This document shows, one piece after another, positions 25,358 to 33,509 of a DNA stretch of 47,226 bases; within the stretch, counting starts at the first letter, position 1, and each line of letters opens with the position of its first letter. Source of the stretch: Firmicutes bacterium UBA993 (lineage in GTDB: Bacteria; Bacillota; Dethiobacteria; DTU022); contig DBBD01000122.1 in the NCBI GenBank assembly GCA_002292015.1, positions 1 through 47,226 of the forward strand, in the 5' to 3' direction. The notes below the pieces were generated by a model, which saw only the letters and a program-made list of their open reading frames with translations, searched no databases and was not told the origin of the DNA. A program made the translations under genes and the position numbers.

Positions 25358-28300
25358 ATGAAGTACAAAGCACCGCGCGGCACCCGCGATATCCTACCGG
25401 ATGAAGCAGCAAAATGGCAGTATTTAGAAACGAAATACAGGGAGCTCTGTACTTTATACGGTTTCGGAGAGATCAGAACGCCTCTCTTTGAGCAGACAGA
25501 GCTTTTCGCCCGCAGCGTAGGGGAAGATAGCGATATTGTATCGAAAGAGATGTATTCTTTTAAAGATCGAAGCGGGCGTGAGCTTACCCTGCGCCCCGAA
25601 CTGACAGCACCGGTGGCCAGAGCCTACCTGGAGCACAACTTAGGTGAAAAACAACAGCCGATCAAACTTTACTACAGTGGGCCAATGTTTCGTTACGACC
25701 GGCCTCAGGCCGGGCGTTATCGCCAATTTCACCAGTTTGGCTTGGAAATATTCGGCGCTGCCCATGCGGCAGCCGATTGTGAGATAATCTCTTTTTGCTA
25801 TAACTTCTTTAAAATCCTCAACCTCAGTGATATGAGCATTGAGCTGAACAGTGTCGGTTGTCCGGTTTGCCGGCCTGCGTACCGAGAAGTATTGGTTCCC
25901 TACCTTGAAAAGTTGGAACATAATCTCTGTGCCGATTGCCGGCGCCGTTATAAAACCAATCCCTTACGGGTTCTGGACTGTAAAGAGGAGAGCTGCCAGG
26001 GGAGAGTGGCTGATGCTCCGAAGCTGATTGATCGCCTCTGTGAAGGTTGTTCTGATCATTTCTCCACGCTTAAAATACTGCTAAAGAGACTTGAAATCCC
26101 TTTCAGTTTGAACGATCGGCTGGTTCGCGGGCTCGATTACTACACCCGCACCGCCTTCGAAATCACCGCCGGCTCGCTGGGTGCCCAAGCCTCGGTTTGT
26201 GGTGGCGGCCGTTACGATTACCTGGTAGAACACCTCGGCGGACCACCAACACCGGGAGTAGGTGTTGCCTTCGGCAAGGAGAGAATTCTTTTAACCATGG
26301 ACTGGGAAAAAGAACTGCACTATCCGGGCGGTAAAATTTTTGTGGCCACCGCCGGCAGCGGTCTGGAGGGCGATGCTCTGCAACTGGCAGGAGAGCTGCG
26401 CCATCGTCATCTTGCCGCTGACACCGACCTCCTGGAGCGCAGCCTGAAAGCCCAGATGAAATATGCCGGAAAACTTGATTTTGAGAAGGTAGTGATCATC
26501 GGCGAGAATGAAATGGCTGAAGGGCTCGTTGTTCTGCGTGATATGAAAAGTGGTGAACAGCTGAAAATGACCCGTAGCGAACTGTTGTCCAACCTGGATA
26601 GGAAACCGCCGGCTAAGGGTTCAACCGAAAGCGGTACTTTTCCGCCCACGGTGCGACTGCCACTCTTATCAGGTGAAACGAACCTTAAAACTCACCATTG
26701 CGGTGCACTGACCACTGATCAGATTAACCTGAAAGTGAAGCTGGCCGGCTGGGTGGGGCGCCGCCGGGACCACGGGGGGCTCATCTTTATCGACCTGCGC
26801 GACCGCAGCGGTTTAATACAGCTCGTATTCGATCAGCGAAACGGTGAGAAGCTGTTTGCCCTCGCAGAAAGCCTGCGTTCCGAATATGTAGTGGCCGTAG
26901 AAGGGGACTTGGTCCGTCGTTCTGCGGAAAATATTAATCCTTCCCTGCCAACCGGCGAGATTGAAGTTCACGTTACCAAAATGGAGGTTTTGAACCGTTC
27001 CAAAACCCCGCCTTTCTATATTGAAGATGACCTAACCGTGGACGAAAACCTGCGCCTGCGCTACCGCTATCTAGATTTAAGGCGCCCGGAGATGTTTAAC
27101 CGCCTTAAACTGCGTCACCGGGCGGTTAAGCTGGTTCGCGACTACCTGGACAGCTACGACTTTCTGGAAGTGGAAACGCCGATGCTGACCCGCAGCACTC
27201 CCGAAGGGGCGAGGGACTTTCTGGTGCCCAGCCGTGTGCGTCCCGGTTCGTTCTACGCCCTGCCCCAGTCGCCCCAGTTATTTAAGCAGCTATTAATGGT
27301 CGGTGGGGTTGAACGCTATTTTCAGATTGTGCGCTGTTTCCGTGACGAAGACTTAAGGGCCGACCGCCAGCCGGAATTTACCCAGATTGATATTGAGACT
27401 TCATTTTTCGGCAGCGAAAACCTTTTTGCGATCCTGGAAGGTCTGATGGCACTGCTGTGGAAAGAGATCCTTGGAGTCGATCTCAAATTGCCATTCTTAA
27501 GAATGCCCTACCGGGAAGCGATGAATCGCTTCGGCTCCGATAAACCGGACCTGCGTTTTGCGATGGAACTGATTGATATCGAGCGGTTAGCCGCAAGGAG
27601 CAATTTTAAAGTATTCAATGCTGCATTAAGTGATGGTGGATCTGTAAAAGGCCTGTGCGTCCCTGGCGGCAGTAGCCTGAGCCGCAAGGATTTGGATGAC
27701 CTGACCTTGCTGTCCCGCCAGCTGGGGGCTAAGGGGCTGGCTTGGACCTTTATTGAAGATAAAGGGTGGCGTTCACCGATTGCTAAGTTTTTCTCCGCCG
27801 AAGTGATGGATGAGATCACTGAGGCGATGGGGGCCGTCCCCGGAGATGTTTTGCTTTTTGTAGCTGATCGTTGGGAGATTTGCTGCCAGGTTCTTGGCTA
27901 CCTGCGCCGCCACCTGGCCCCACAGGGCCTGGCAAAAGATCCCCATTTTCTGTGGATAATCGATTTTCCGCTCTTTCATTACAACGAAGAAGAGAAACGT
28001 TTCGATTCCGATCACCACCCATTTACGGCGCCGCGGGGTGAAGATCTCGTGTTCTTAGACAGCGATCCGCTTGCTGTCCGAGCCCAGGCCTACGACCTGG
28101 TCCTTGATGGTGTCGAGATTGGCGGCGGCAGCACCAGGATTCACGATCCGGAAACCCAGGGCCGGATATTCAAACTGCTCGGTTTTTCTGAGGAAGAGAG
28201 CCATAATAAATTCGGTTTTCTTCTGGAAGCGCTTTCCTTCGGCGCGCCGCCCCACGGAGGACTAGCTCTCGGCCTTGACCGCATAGTTGCACTCCTGGTT

Positions 28301-28450
28301 GGCGACGATTCGATCAGACAGGTTATCCCTTTCCCGAAGACTGCAGCAGCAGCCTGCCTAATGACCGGCGCTCCAGCCGTGGTCGATGAAAAACAGCTTA
28401 ATGAACTGAAGATTATGCTAAAAGTCGATGAAGGTGATGAAGAAGAGTAA
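25358..28450 (+). CDS. hisS-aspS: Histidyl-tRNA synthetase fused in frame to aspartyl-tRNA synthetase
   Basis: One open frame of 1030 residues encodes two class II tRNA synthetases. Residues 1-414 are a complete HisRS: APRGTRD, the motif 2 region FRYDRPQAGRYRQFHQFG, a cysteine-rich insertion (CPVCRPAYRE, LCADCRRR), LVRGLDYYTR and the C-terminal anticodon-binding domain. A linker of about 28 residues rich in Pro, Gly and Ser follows. From about residue 443 a complete bacterial AspRS begins (THHCGALT, LAGWVGRRRDHGG), with RYRYLDLRR, CFRDEDLRADRQPEFTQ, a GAD insertion and motif 3 GLALGLDRIVALL. ATG 25358 follows TGGAGG. There is no stop, ATG or ribosome site in the linker; an in-frame GTG at 26651 lacks a ribosome site. 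These genes are normally adjacent but separate. A sequencing error deleting a stop is the main alternative. Confidence 0.9.
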   Translation: MKYKAPRGTRDILPDEAAKWQYLETKYRELCTLYGFGEIRTPLFEQTELFARSVGEDSDIVSKEMYSFKDRSGRELTLRPELTAPVARAYLEHNLGEKQQPIKLYYSGPMFRYDRPQAGRYRQFHQFGLEIFGAAHAAADCEIISFCYNFFKILNLSDMSIELNSVGCPVCRPAYREVLVPYLEKLEHNLCADCRRRYKTNPLRVLDCKEESCQGRVADAPKLIDRLCEGCSDHFSTLKILLKRLEIPFSLNDRLVRGLDYYTRTAFEITAGSLGAQASVCGGGRYDYLVEHLGGPPTPGVGVAFGKERILLTMDWEKELHYPGGKIFVATAGSGLEGDALQLAGELRHRHLAADTDLLERSLKAQMKYAGKLDFEKVVIIGENEMAEGLVVLRDMKSGEQLKMTRSELLSNLDRKPPAKGSTESGTFPPTVRLPLLSGETNLKTHHCGALTTDQINLKVKLAGWVGRRRDHGGLIFIDLRDRSGLIQLVFDQRNGEKLFALAESLRSEYVVAVEGDLVRRSAENINPSLPTGEIEVHVTKMEVLNRSKTPPFYIEDDLTVDENLRLRYRYLDLRRPEMFNRLKLRHRAVKLVRDYLDSYDFLEVETPMLTRSTPEGARDFLVPSRVRPGSFYALPQSPQLFKQLLMVGGVERYFQIVRCFRDEDLRADRQPEFTQIDIETSFFGSENLFAILEGLMALLWKEILGVDLKLPFLRMPYREAMNRFGSDKPDLRFAMELIDIERLAARSNFKVFNAALSDGGSVKGLCVPGGSSLSRKDLDDLTLLSRQLGAKGLAWTFIEDKGWRSPIAKFFSAEVMDEITEAMGAVPGDVLLFVADRWEICCQVLGYLRRHLAPQGLAKDPHFLWIIDFPLFHYNEEEKRFDSDHHPFTAPRGEDLVFLDSDPLAVRAQAYDLVLDGVEIGGGSTRIHDPETQGRIFKLLGFSEEESHNKFGFLLEALSFGAPPHGGLALGLDRIVALLVGDDSIRQVIPFPKTAAAACLMTGAPAVVDEKQLNELKIMLKVDEGDEEE

Positions 28451-28458
28451 GTTATTTC

Positions 28459-28487
28459 TTGCACCTTTTAGGCTTATGTGTTATTAT
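28459..28487 (+). promoter_or_regulatory. Promoter of the 6S RNA gene
   Basis: TTGCAC at 28459-28464 and TATTAT at 28482-28487 have 17 bases between them, a near-ideal sigma-A promoter directly after the synthetase stop codon. Transcription would start near 28494 and run through the structured RNA. Confidence 0.6.
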
Positions 28488-28493
28488 TTTTGT

Positions 28494-28697
28494 GGAAATA
28501 GTTAGTTTTTGACGAGCATGCCCTGCTGTGTTCGTGACAACCGATAAAGTTTTGAGCTAACACTTTATTTATGGGAACCCGGTCTTCTGCTGCAGCGCAG
28601 CAGCCTTTGTAAAGAGGACCTGCAAAGCAGCGGAGAGGGTACCCACCTATCGGGGAACAGTTCAAAACGACGGCCCACGGCATGGCGGGGTTTTTTG
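28494..28697 (+). ncRNA. ssrS: Probable 6S RNA
   Basis: This roughly 200-base intergenic RNA has its own promoter. Its ends pair: CATGCC at 28518-28523 with GGCATG at 28679-28684, and GTG 28528-28530 with CAC 28676-28678. The 5' part CCCTGCTGTGTTCGTGACA and the 3' part containing GGGAACCCGG resemble Firmicutes 6S RNAs as I remember them, and a TTTTTT run (28691-28696) ends it. 6S RNA binds the housekeeping RNA polymerase holoenzyme through a long hairpin with a central bubble. The place just after aspS is where Bacillus subtilis carries its 6S-1 gene (bsrA). No protein reading frame or M-box-like sequence is seen in this gap. Confidence 0.65.
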
Positions 28698-28765
28698 GTG
28701 CTTTTTTACCTGCACTCAATTAAAGCGCCTCAGTTTCCTTCTAGGGATTAGAGCGGGTGGTGAGT

Positions 28766-30091
28766 ATGATGTCGGTAGAGCATATTTTCCTGCAAATTAG
28801 CCGGGAGTTGAAAGCCGGGACACACCCCGGCGATTTGCTCGATCTCTTGGCTGAACTTAATGTTGAGCAAAAAACGGCGCTAATGCAGCGTATGTCCGAG
28901 TCTGATGCCGCCCTTATTTTCCAAGAGATGGAGGATTTTGAGCAGGCTGAAATATTAAGGTTGCTGAGCGATGATCGGGCAAAGGCTATTTTAAGCGCTA
29001 TGCCTGCTGATGATGCAGTTGACCTGATCGGTGAGCTTACCCCAACTGAAGCGCAGGAGATACTTGAGCTGATCGGTGATGAGGATCAGGCCGATTACGG
29101 TGACTTACTGAAATATCCAGAAGACAGCGCCGGGGGTTTAATGACCACCGAGTATCTGGCGCTTCCTTCTGACATCCCGGTTGAAGAGGCGATTCAGCGC
29201 CTCAGGGAGATTGCTTCCGAGGCTGAGACTATTTACTATGTTTTTGTTGTGGATGAACAGGGGCGCCTGATCGGGGTGCTTTCGTTGCGTGATCTGATTG
29301 CTGCCAACGACGGCACTTTGCTAAAAAATATCATGCGGCGTAATGTGATCAGTGTTAACGCCACCTTAGACCAGGAGGAAGTCGCCCGCATTGTCTCTAA
29401 ATATGACCTGCTCGCTGTGCCGGTTGTTGACGATGATGATCGCCTGCTCGGCATTGTTACGGTTGATGATATTATTGACGTTCTGGAACAGGAAGCAACG
29501 GAAGATATTTACCGCTTTGCCGGCGCAATCGAGGTTGAGGGGATTGGCCTAACCGATGCTCCGGTGGTCAAGGTGGTAAAAATGCGCCTGCCTTGGCTGA
29601 TTATCGCCATGCTGGGCGGGATTCTATCAGGCAGCGTGATTGGAGTCTACCGCAGCACGTTGGAAACGATAGTGGTTCTTGCCGTTTTTATTCCGGTAAT
29701 CATGGGCATGGGTGGTAATGTAGGCACCCAATCGTCAACCATATTTGTCCGTGGTTTGGCGACAGGCGAGATCAATAAGGTTGATGTCTGGAGCTATTTT
29801 TTCCGTGAGATTCGCGTCGGTCTTTCGATGGGGATTATCTGTGGCGGCCTTATATCGCTTACTGCCTTTTTCTGGCAAGGCAACCCCTACCTCGGCTTTG
29901 TTGTCGGTTTGTCCATGCTTGCTACCATTTGCGTGGCTACCCTGATTGGAACCCTGGTTCCCTTGCTGTTAAACATGGCGCATATTGATCCGGCTATCAC
30001 TGCCGGACCATTTGTGACAACGATCAAAGACGTCACCGGGTTATTGATTTACTTTACCTTTGCTTCGTTTTTTATCAGCCGCCTCAGCTAG
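28766..30091 (+). CDS. mgtE: Magnesium transporter MgtE, first tandem copy
   Basis: This protein of about 441 residues is a magnesium channel in the cell membrane. It has the cytosolic MgtE N-domain, a pair of CBS domains (about 130-250; VFVVDEQGRLIGVLSLRDL and KYDLLAVPVVDDDDRLLGIVTVDD) that sense magnesium, a plug-helix region, and five membrane helices with MGGNVGTQSS and DPAITAGPFVTT near the pore. GAGCGGG favours the ATG at 28766 over upstream GTG codons and the ATG at 28769. The position before MGGNVG is Gly here and Asp in the second copy. No M-box riboswitch is seen upstream. The second copy starts 33 bases later. Confidence 0.93.
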   Translation: MMSVEHIFLQISRELKAGTHPGDLLDLLAELNVEQKTALMQRMSESDAALIFQEMEDFEQAEILRLLSDDRAKAILSAMPADDAVDLIGELTPTEAQEILELIGDEDQADYGDLLKYPEDSAGGLMTTEYLALPSDIPVEEAIQRLREIASEAETIYYVFVVDEQGRLIGVLSLRDLIAANDGTLLKNIMRRNVISVNATLDQEEVARIVSKYDLLAVPVVDDDDRLLGIVTVDDIIDVLEQEATEDIYRFAGAIEVEGIGLTDAPVVKVVKMRLPWLIIAMLGGILSGSVIGVYRSTLETIVVLAVFIPVIMGMGGNVGTQSSTIFVRGLATGEINKVDVWSYFFREIRVGLSMGIICGGLISLTAFFWQGNPYLGFVVGLSMLATICVATLIGTLVPLLLNMAHIDPAITAGPFVTTIKDVTGLLIYFTFASFFISRLS

Positions 30092-30124
30092 CACCTGACT
30101 GTTTTTAGGCCGGAGGTTATCGCG

Positions 30125-31447
30125 ATGACTGCCGAAAATGTCTATTTAATCATCAACCGTGAGCTGAAATCCGGTGCTCATCCCGGAGACCTCCTTGACT
30201 TATTTGAGGATTTAAGCCTATCAGAACGGATCGAAGTTCTGGAACGGCTGCCGGAGAATGATGCAGTTTTAATCTTTCAGGAAATGGAAGACTTTACACA
30301 GGCCGAGATTTTGAGGCTCTTAAGCGAAGAGAGGGCAAGGGTAATTCTCGGTACTATGCCTTCTGATGATGCTGCCGACCTGATTGGTGAACTTTCACCG
30401 GCTGAAGCCCAGATAATGCTTGAGCGGTTCGATGAGGATGATCAGCTGGATCTGGGTGATCTGCTCCGTTACCCGGAGGAGAGCGCCGGCGGTATTATGA
30501 CCACCGAGTATATTTCCCTGCCGGCCGATATATTTGTTGAAGAAGCGATTGCCAGGTTAAGAGAAATCGCTCCTGAGGCGGAGACAATTTATTATGTTTA
30601 TGTTGTAGATCACGAAGGCCGGCTGACCGGAGTTTTGTCGCTGCGGGATCTGATTGCTTCAGCAAATGGCACTTTACTAGAAGATGTTATGCGCAGTAAT
30701 GTGATCAGCGTGAATGCAGATCTCGACCAGGAAAAAGTAGCCAGGATTGTATCTAAGTATGACCTGCTAGCTGTCCCTGTAGTTGACGGCAGGCAAAGGC
30801 TGCTGGGCATTATTACGGTTGATGATATTATTGACGTCCTGGAACAGGAAGCAACGGAAGATATTTACCGCTTTGCCGGAGCGGGTGAAATTGAGGGTGT
30901 AGAACTAACCGGGGCCACGGTCACTAAAATCGTGCGTATGCGTCTGCCATGGCTGCTGATCAGTATGCTCGGCGGAGTGATCTCGGGCAGCGTGATTGGG
31001 GTTTTTGAGCATACCCTGGAAGCAATCGTGATGCTGGCTGTATTTATACCAATGATCATGGACATGGGAGGTAATGTTGGGACTCAGTCATCGACAATTT
31101 ATGTGCGCGGATTGGCTACAGGTGAAATTGAAAGAAGCGAGGAGCGGTCTTACTTCTTCAGGGAAATTAAAATAGGCGCAGTAATGGGAGCAATCTGCGG
31201 AGTGATGATTTCCGTCATTACTCTGCTTTGGCAGGGAAACCCCTACCTCGGCCTGGTAGTAGGCATTTCGATGTTTTCTACGATCTGTGTCGCTGCGGTT
31301 CTCGGTACCGTCATACCCATGTTCTTTAACCTGGTCAGGATTGACCCGGCCATTACAGCTGGTCCCTTTGTGACGACATTTAAAGATATTACCGGATTGC
31401 TGATTTATTTTACAATTGCCTCTGCGTTTCTTGAACACTTACGCTGA
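30125..31447 (+). CDS. mgtE: Magnesium transporter MgtE, second tandem copy
   Basis: This 440-residue paralogue has the same layout as its upstream neighbour: N-domain, two CBS domains, and a five-helix pore domain with IMDMGGNVGTQSS and DPAITAGPFVTT. The two proteins are alike from end to end. One DNA stretch of about 75 bases (near 29453-29527 and 30810-30884) is almost identical, unlike the rest. ATG 30125 follows GGAGG. The pair forms a two-gene unit ended by the hairpin at 31556. Keeping both suggests different magnesium or cobalt affinities, or a heteromer, but neither is shown by sequence. Confidence 0.93.
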   Translation: MTAENVYLIINRELKSGAHPGDLLDLFEDLSLSERIEVLERLPENDAVLIFQEMEDFTQAEILRLLSEERARVILGTMPSDDAADLIGELSPAEAQIMLERFDEDDQLDLGDLLRYPEESAGGIMTTEYISLPADIFVEEAIARLREIAPEAETIYYVYVVDHEGRLTGVLSLRDLIASANGTLLEDVMRSNVISVNADLDQEKVARIVSKYDLLAVPVVDGRQRLLGIITVDDIIDVLEQEATEDIYRFAGAGEIEGVELTGATVTKIVRMRLPWLLISMLGGVISGSVIGVFEHTLEAIVMLAVFIPMIMDMGGNVGTQSSTIYVRGLATGEIERSEERSYFFREIKIGAVMGAICGVMISVITLLWQGNPYLGLVVGISMFSTICVAAVLGTVIPMFFNLVRIDPAITAGPFVTTFKDITGLLIYFTIASAFLEHLR

Positions 31448-31555
31448 TTTTTCCGATCCGGGCTTGGTGGATACTGCAGGGCCTGAAAAGACCGATAAAC
31501 AGGGCTTTTTAGAAACCGGCAGCTAATTTTATAGTGGTAATATGTGTAATATATA

Positions 31556-31590
31556 AGAGGAAAATAGATACAATTTCCTCTATTTTTTAT
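31556..31590 (+). terminator. Rho-independent terminator after the mgtE pair
   Basis: A perfect eight-base stem (AGAGGAAA 31556-31563, TTTCCTCT 31574-31581) with a ten-base loop is followed by a long T-rich run. It separates the magnesium transporter unit from the mraZ promoter. Confidence 0.75.
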
Positions 31591-31612
31591 ATTTTTTTTG
31601 CTTTTTTGCAGA

Positions 31613-31673
31613 AAAATGGGGAATAGGGGTTGAAAAATGGAGTAAAGTGGTGTAAAGTGGTGAAAAGTAGTTG
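31613..31673 (+). promoter_or_regulatory. MraZ operator repeats overlapping the dcw promoter
   Basis: Four head-to-tail ten-base units lie at 31634 (AAAATGGAGT), 31644 (AAAGTGGTGT), 31654 (AAAGTGGTGA) and 31664 (AAAGTAGTTG), with weaker units at 31613 and 31623. MraZ is known to bind tandem repeats of this AAAGTG-type upstream of its own operon. A TTGAAA (31630-31635) and TAAAGT (31653-31658) pair, 17 bases apart, lies inside the repeats, so MraZ binding would block it. Confidence 0.7.
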
Positions 31674-31699
31674 AGGTCGCTTCAAACGGGGGCGAACAT

Positions 31700-32134
31700 A
31701 TGTTTATCGGCGAATTCCAGCATGTGCTGGATGGCAAGGGTAGGGTAATTATCCCCTCGCGGTTGCGCGAAGGCCTGGGCGAGCGTTTTGTTTTAACCCG
31801 CGGCATTGATCCTTGCGTCGCCGTTTACCCGTTAGACGAATGGAGCCGCACAGAAGAGAAACTGATCAATAATCCGATGACCAAAAAAGATCTACGGGCT
31901 CTGAACCGGATCATGTTTTCCGGAGCGATGGAGGTTGAGCTTGATAAGCAAGGCCGGACATTAATCCCCCAGTATTTGCGGGAGCATGCTAATATCGATA
32001 AAAACGTAATGATCCTGGGTGTTGGAGATCGCGTTGAGATTTGGGACGAAGATTCCTGGAAGAAGTATTATGAAAATGTAAGCGATACTCTCTCTGCGAT
32101 GCTGGAAAACCTGGATGTGGCCCATGGCCGCTAA
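31700..32134 (+). CDS. mraZ: Transcriptional regulator MraZ
   Basis: This 144-residue protein is a DNA-binding regulator of the division and cell-wall cluster that forms ring-shaped oligomers. It contains two SpoVT-AbrB-type half domains: the first with MFIGEFQHVLDGKGRVIIPSRLRE, the second with MEVELDKQGRTLIPQYLREHA. It starts at ATG 31700 with GGGGGCG upstream and is the first gene of the operon. The ten-base repeats at 31613-31673 are its likely operator, giving autoregulation. rsmH follows after 14 bases. Confidence 0.95.
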   Translation: MFIGEFQHVLDGKGRVIIPSRLREGLGERFVLTRGIDPCVAVYPLDEWSRTEEKLINNPMTKKDLRALNRIMFSGAMEVELDKQGRTLIPQYLREHANIDKNVMILGVGDRVEIWDEDSWKKYYENVSDTLSAMLENLDVAHGR

Positions 32135-32148
32135 GGCGGTATAGTGTA

Positions 32149-33096
32149 ATGGTTGAGCTTCATCGGCCGGTAATGGAGAAGGAAGTTACAGAGCACTTGG
32201 TATGGTGTTCCGCGGGGGTTTATGTTGATGCTACTGTAGGTGACGGAGGGCACGCCGAGGCAATTCTTAATCGCCTCGCACCAGGGGGCAGGCTGATTGG
32301 TCTGGATTGGGATCGGGAAGCCCTCACACGGGCAGAGAAAAGGCTTAATCGTTTTGGAAGCCGGGTGATCCTAATTCATGACAGCTATACAAACCTGGAA
32401 GAGGTTTTAACGAACTTAAAAATTGTTGCGGTTGAAGGGATTTTGATTGATCTTGGCGCCTCAACTTTGCAGCTGATGGATCCTAATCGTGGTTTCTCAT
32501 ATCACCAGGAGGGTGATCTGGATATGCGCATGGATCGCCGCAGCTCTTTGACAGCCAGAGAGGTTATCAACTGTTATCCCGAAGAGCAGCTTGCGGAGAT
32601 CTTCTACCGCTTCGGTGAAGAGCGCTGGTCGAAAAAAATTGCCGCTCTCATCGTGCGGGAAAGAGAACAGGGTAAACCGATCGATGACAGCAAAGCTTTG
32701 GCTGAGTTGGTTAAATTGGCCATACCGGCCCGTTTCCGCCGGCACGGCGGCCACCCTTCGCGGAAAGTTTTTCAGGCATTACGGTTGACCGTGAACCGGG
32801 AGCTGGATAACATATCAACTTTCATGCCGCAGTCTTTAAAAATGTTGTCGCCGGGGGGCAGGATCGTAGTTATTGCTTACCACTCCCTGGAGGACCGTCT
32901 GGTTAAAAATTTCCTGCGTGAAAATGCCGGGCGGTGCAGCTGTCCGCTGCATTTGCCCTGTGTTTGCGGACAGAAAGGGAAGCTGAAAATTATAACCGGC
33001 AAAGCGCTGAAGCCTTTACCGACCGAAATTGAAGAAAACCCCCGGGCCCGCAGTGCCCGGATCAGGGTAGCTGAAAAACTTAAACCAGTAGACTGA
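32149..33096 (+). CDS. rsmH: 16S rRNA (cytosine(1402)-N4)-methyltransferase
   Basis: This 315-residue SAM-dependent enzyme methylates C1402 in the decoding centre of 16S rRNA. Motifs are HRPVMEKEV at the N-terminus, the SAM-binding VDATVGDGGHAEAIL, GILIDLGASTLQL, GFSYHQEGDLDMRMD, and HSLEDRLVKNF near the C-terminus. Length is normal. The position after mraZ is conserved in most bacteria. AAGGCGG lies upstream of the ATG. Confidence 0.96.
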   Translation: MVELHRPVMEKEVTEHLVWCSAGVYVDATVGDGGHAEAILNRLAPGGRLIGLDWDREALTRAEKRLNRFGSRVILIHDSYTNLEEVLTNLKIVAVEGILIDLGASTLQLMDPNRGFSYHQEGDLDMRMDRRSSLTAREVINCYPEEQLAEIFYRFGEERWSKKIAALIVREREQGKPIDDSKALAELVKLAIPARFRRHGGHPSRKVFQALRLTVNRELDNISTFMPQSLKMLSPGGRIVVIAYHSLEDRLVKNFLRENAGRCSCPLHLPCVCGQKGKLKIITGKALKPLPTEIEENPRARSARIRVAEKLKPVD

Positions 33097-33119
33097 TGGA
33101 TAGAGAGTAGGTGTAACGG

Positions 33120-33509
33120 ATGCAAACAGCAAGGCAACTGGTCCCTCAGCACTCACGGGGTATGCAAAACCGGCCGTACCGGTTTCCGGCATATCAGCAA
33201 GACCCGCAAAGACGGGTCAAAAAGGTTACGGCCATAGCGCTTTTTCTGGCCAGTTTTATGCTTAGCCTGGTAGTTGTTGCCCAGTATTCATCGCTGGTCA
33301 TCGCTAATTACCAGCTCAGCAGGGCACAAAGAGAACTTGCTGTGGTCAAAAACAGTGTCAGTCAGCTTGAACTTAAGGTGGCTAAAAACAGCTCGATAGT
33401 GGTAATTGAAGAGATTGCCCGGACAGAACTAGGCATGGGTGAGCCTGAACTTAAGCAAATAAAGGTTATTTCCGCCGGTCGGGTTTTTGCGACCGGCGTG
33501 GGAGAGTGA
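33120..33509 (+). CDS. ftsL: Cell division protein FtsL
   Basis: This 129-residue bitopic membrane protein belongs to the divisome and links FtsQ/DivIB and DivIC to septal peptidoglycan synthesis. A basic cytoplasmic N-terminus (about 1-38) is followed by one membrane helix (ALFLASFMLSLVVVAQY) and a coiled-coil extracytoplasmic part (YQLSRAQRELAVVKNSVSQLELKV split by heptads). Such proteins diverge quickly, so the call rests on size, topology and place between rsmH and the septal PBP. The stop overlaps the next start by four bases. Confidence 0.85.
   Translation: MQTARQLVPQHSRGMQNRPYRFPAYQQDPQRRVKKVTAIALFLASFMLSLVVVAQYSSLVIANYQLSRAQRELAVVKNSVSQLELKVAKNSSIVVIEEIARTELGMGEPELKQIKVISAGRVFATGVGE

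Noticed and set aside
26651..26653. Internal GTG as a separate aspS start
   Set aside because: It is in frame but has no ribosome site upstream and begins about ten residues before the family N-terminus within a continuous open frame.
28451..28765. M-box magnesium riboswitch before mgtE
   Set aside because: The sequence does not match the M-box consensus, and the structured RNA fits 6S RNA with its own promoter and T-run better.
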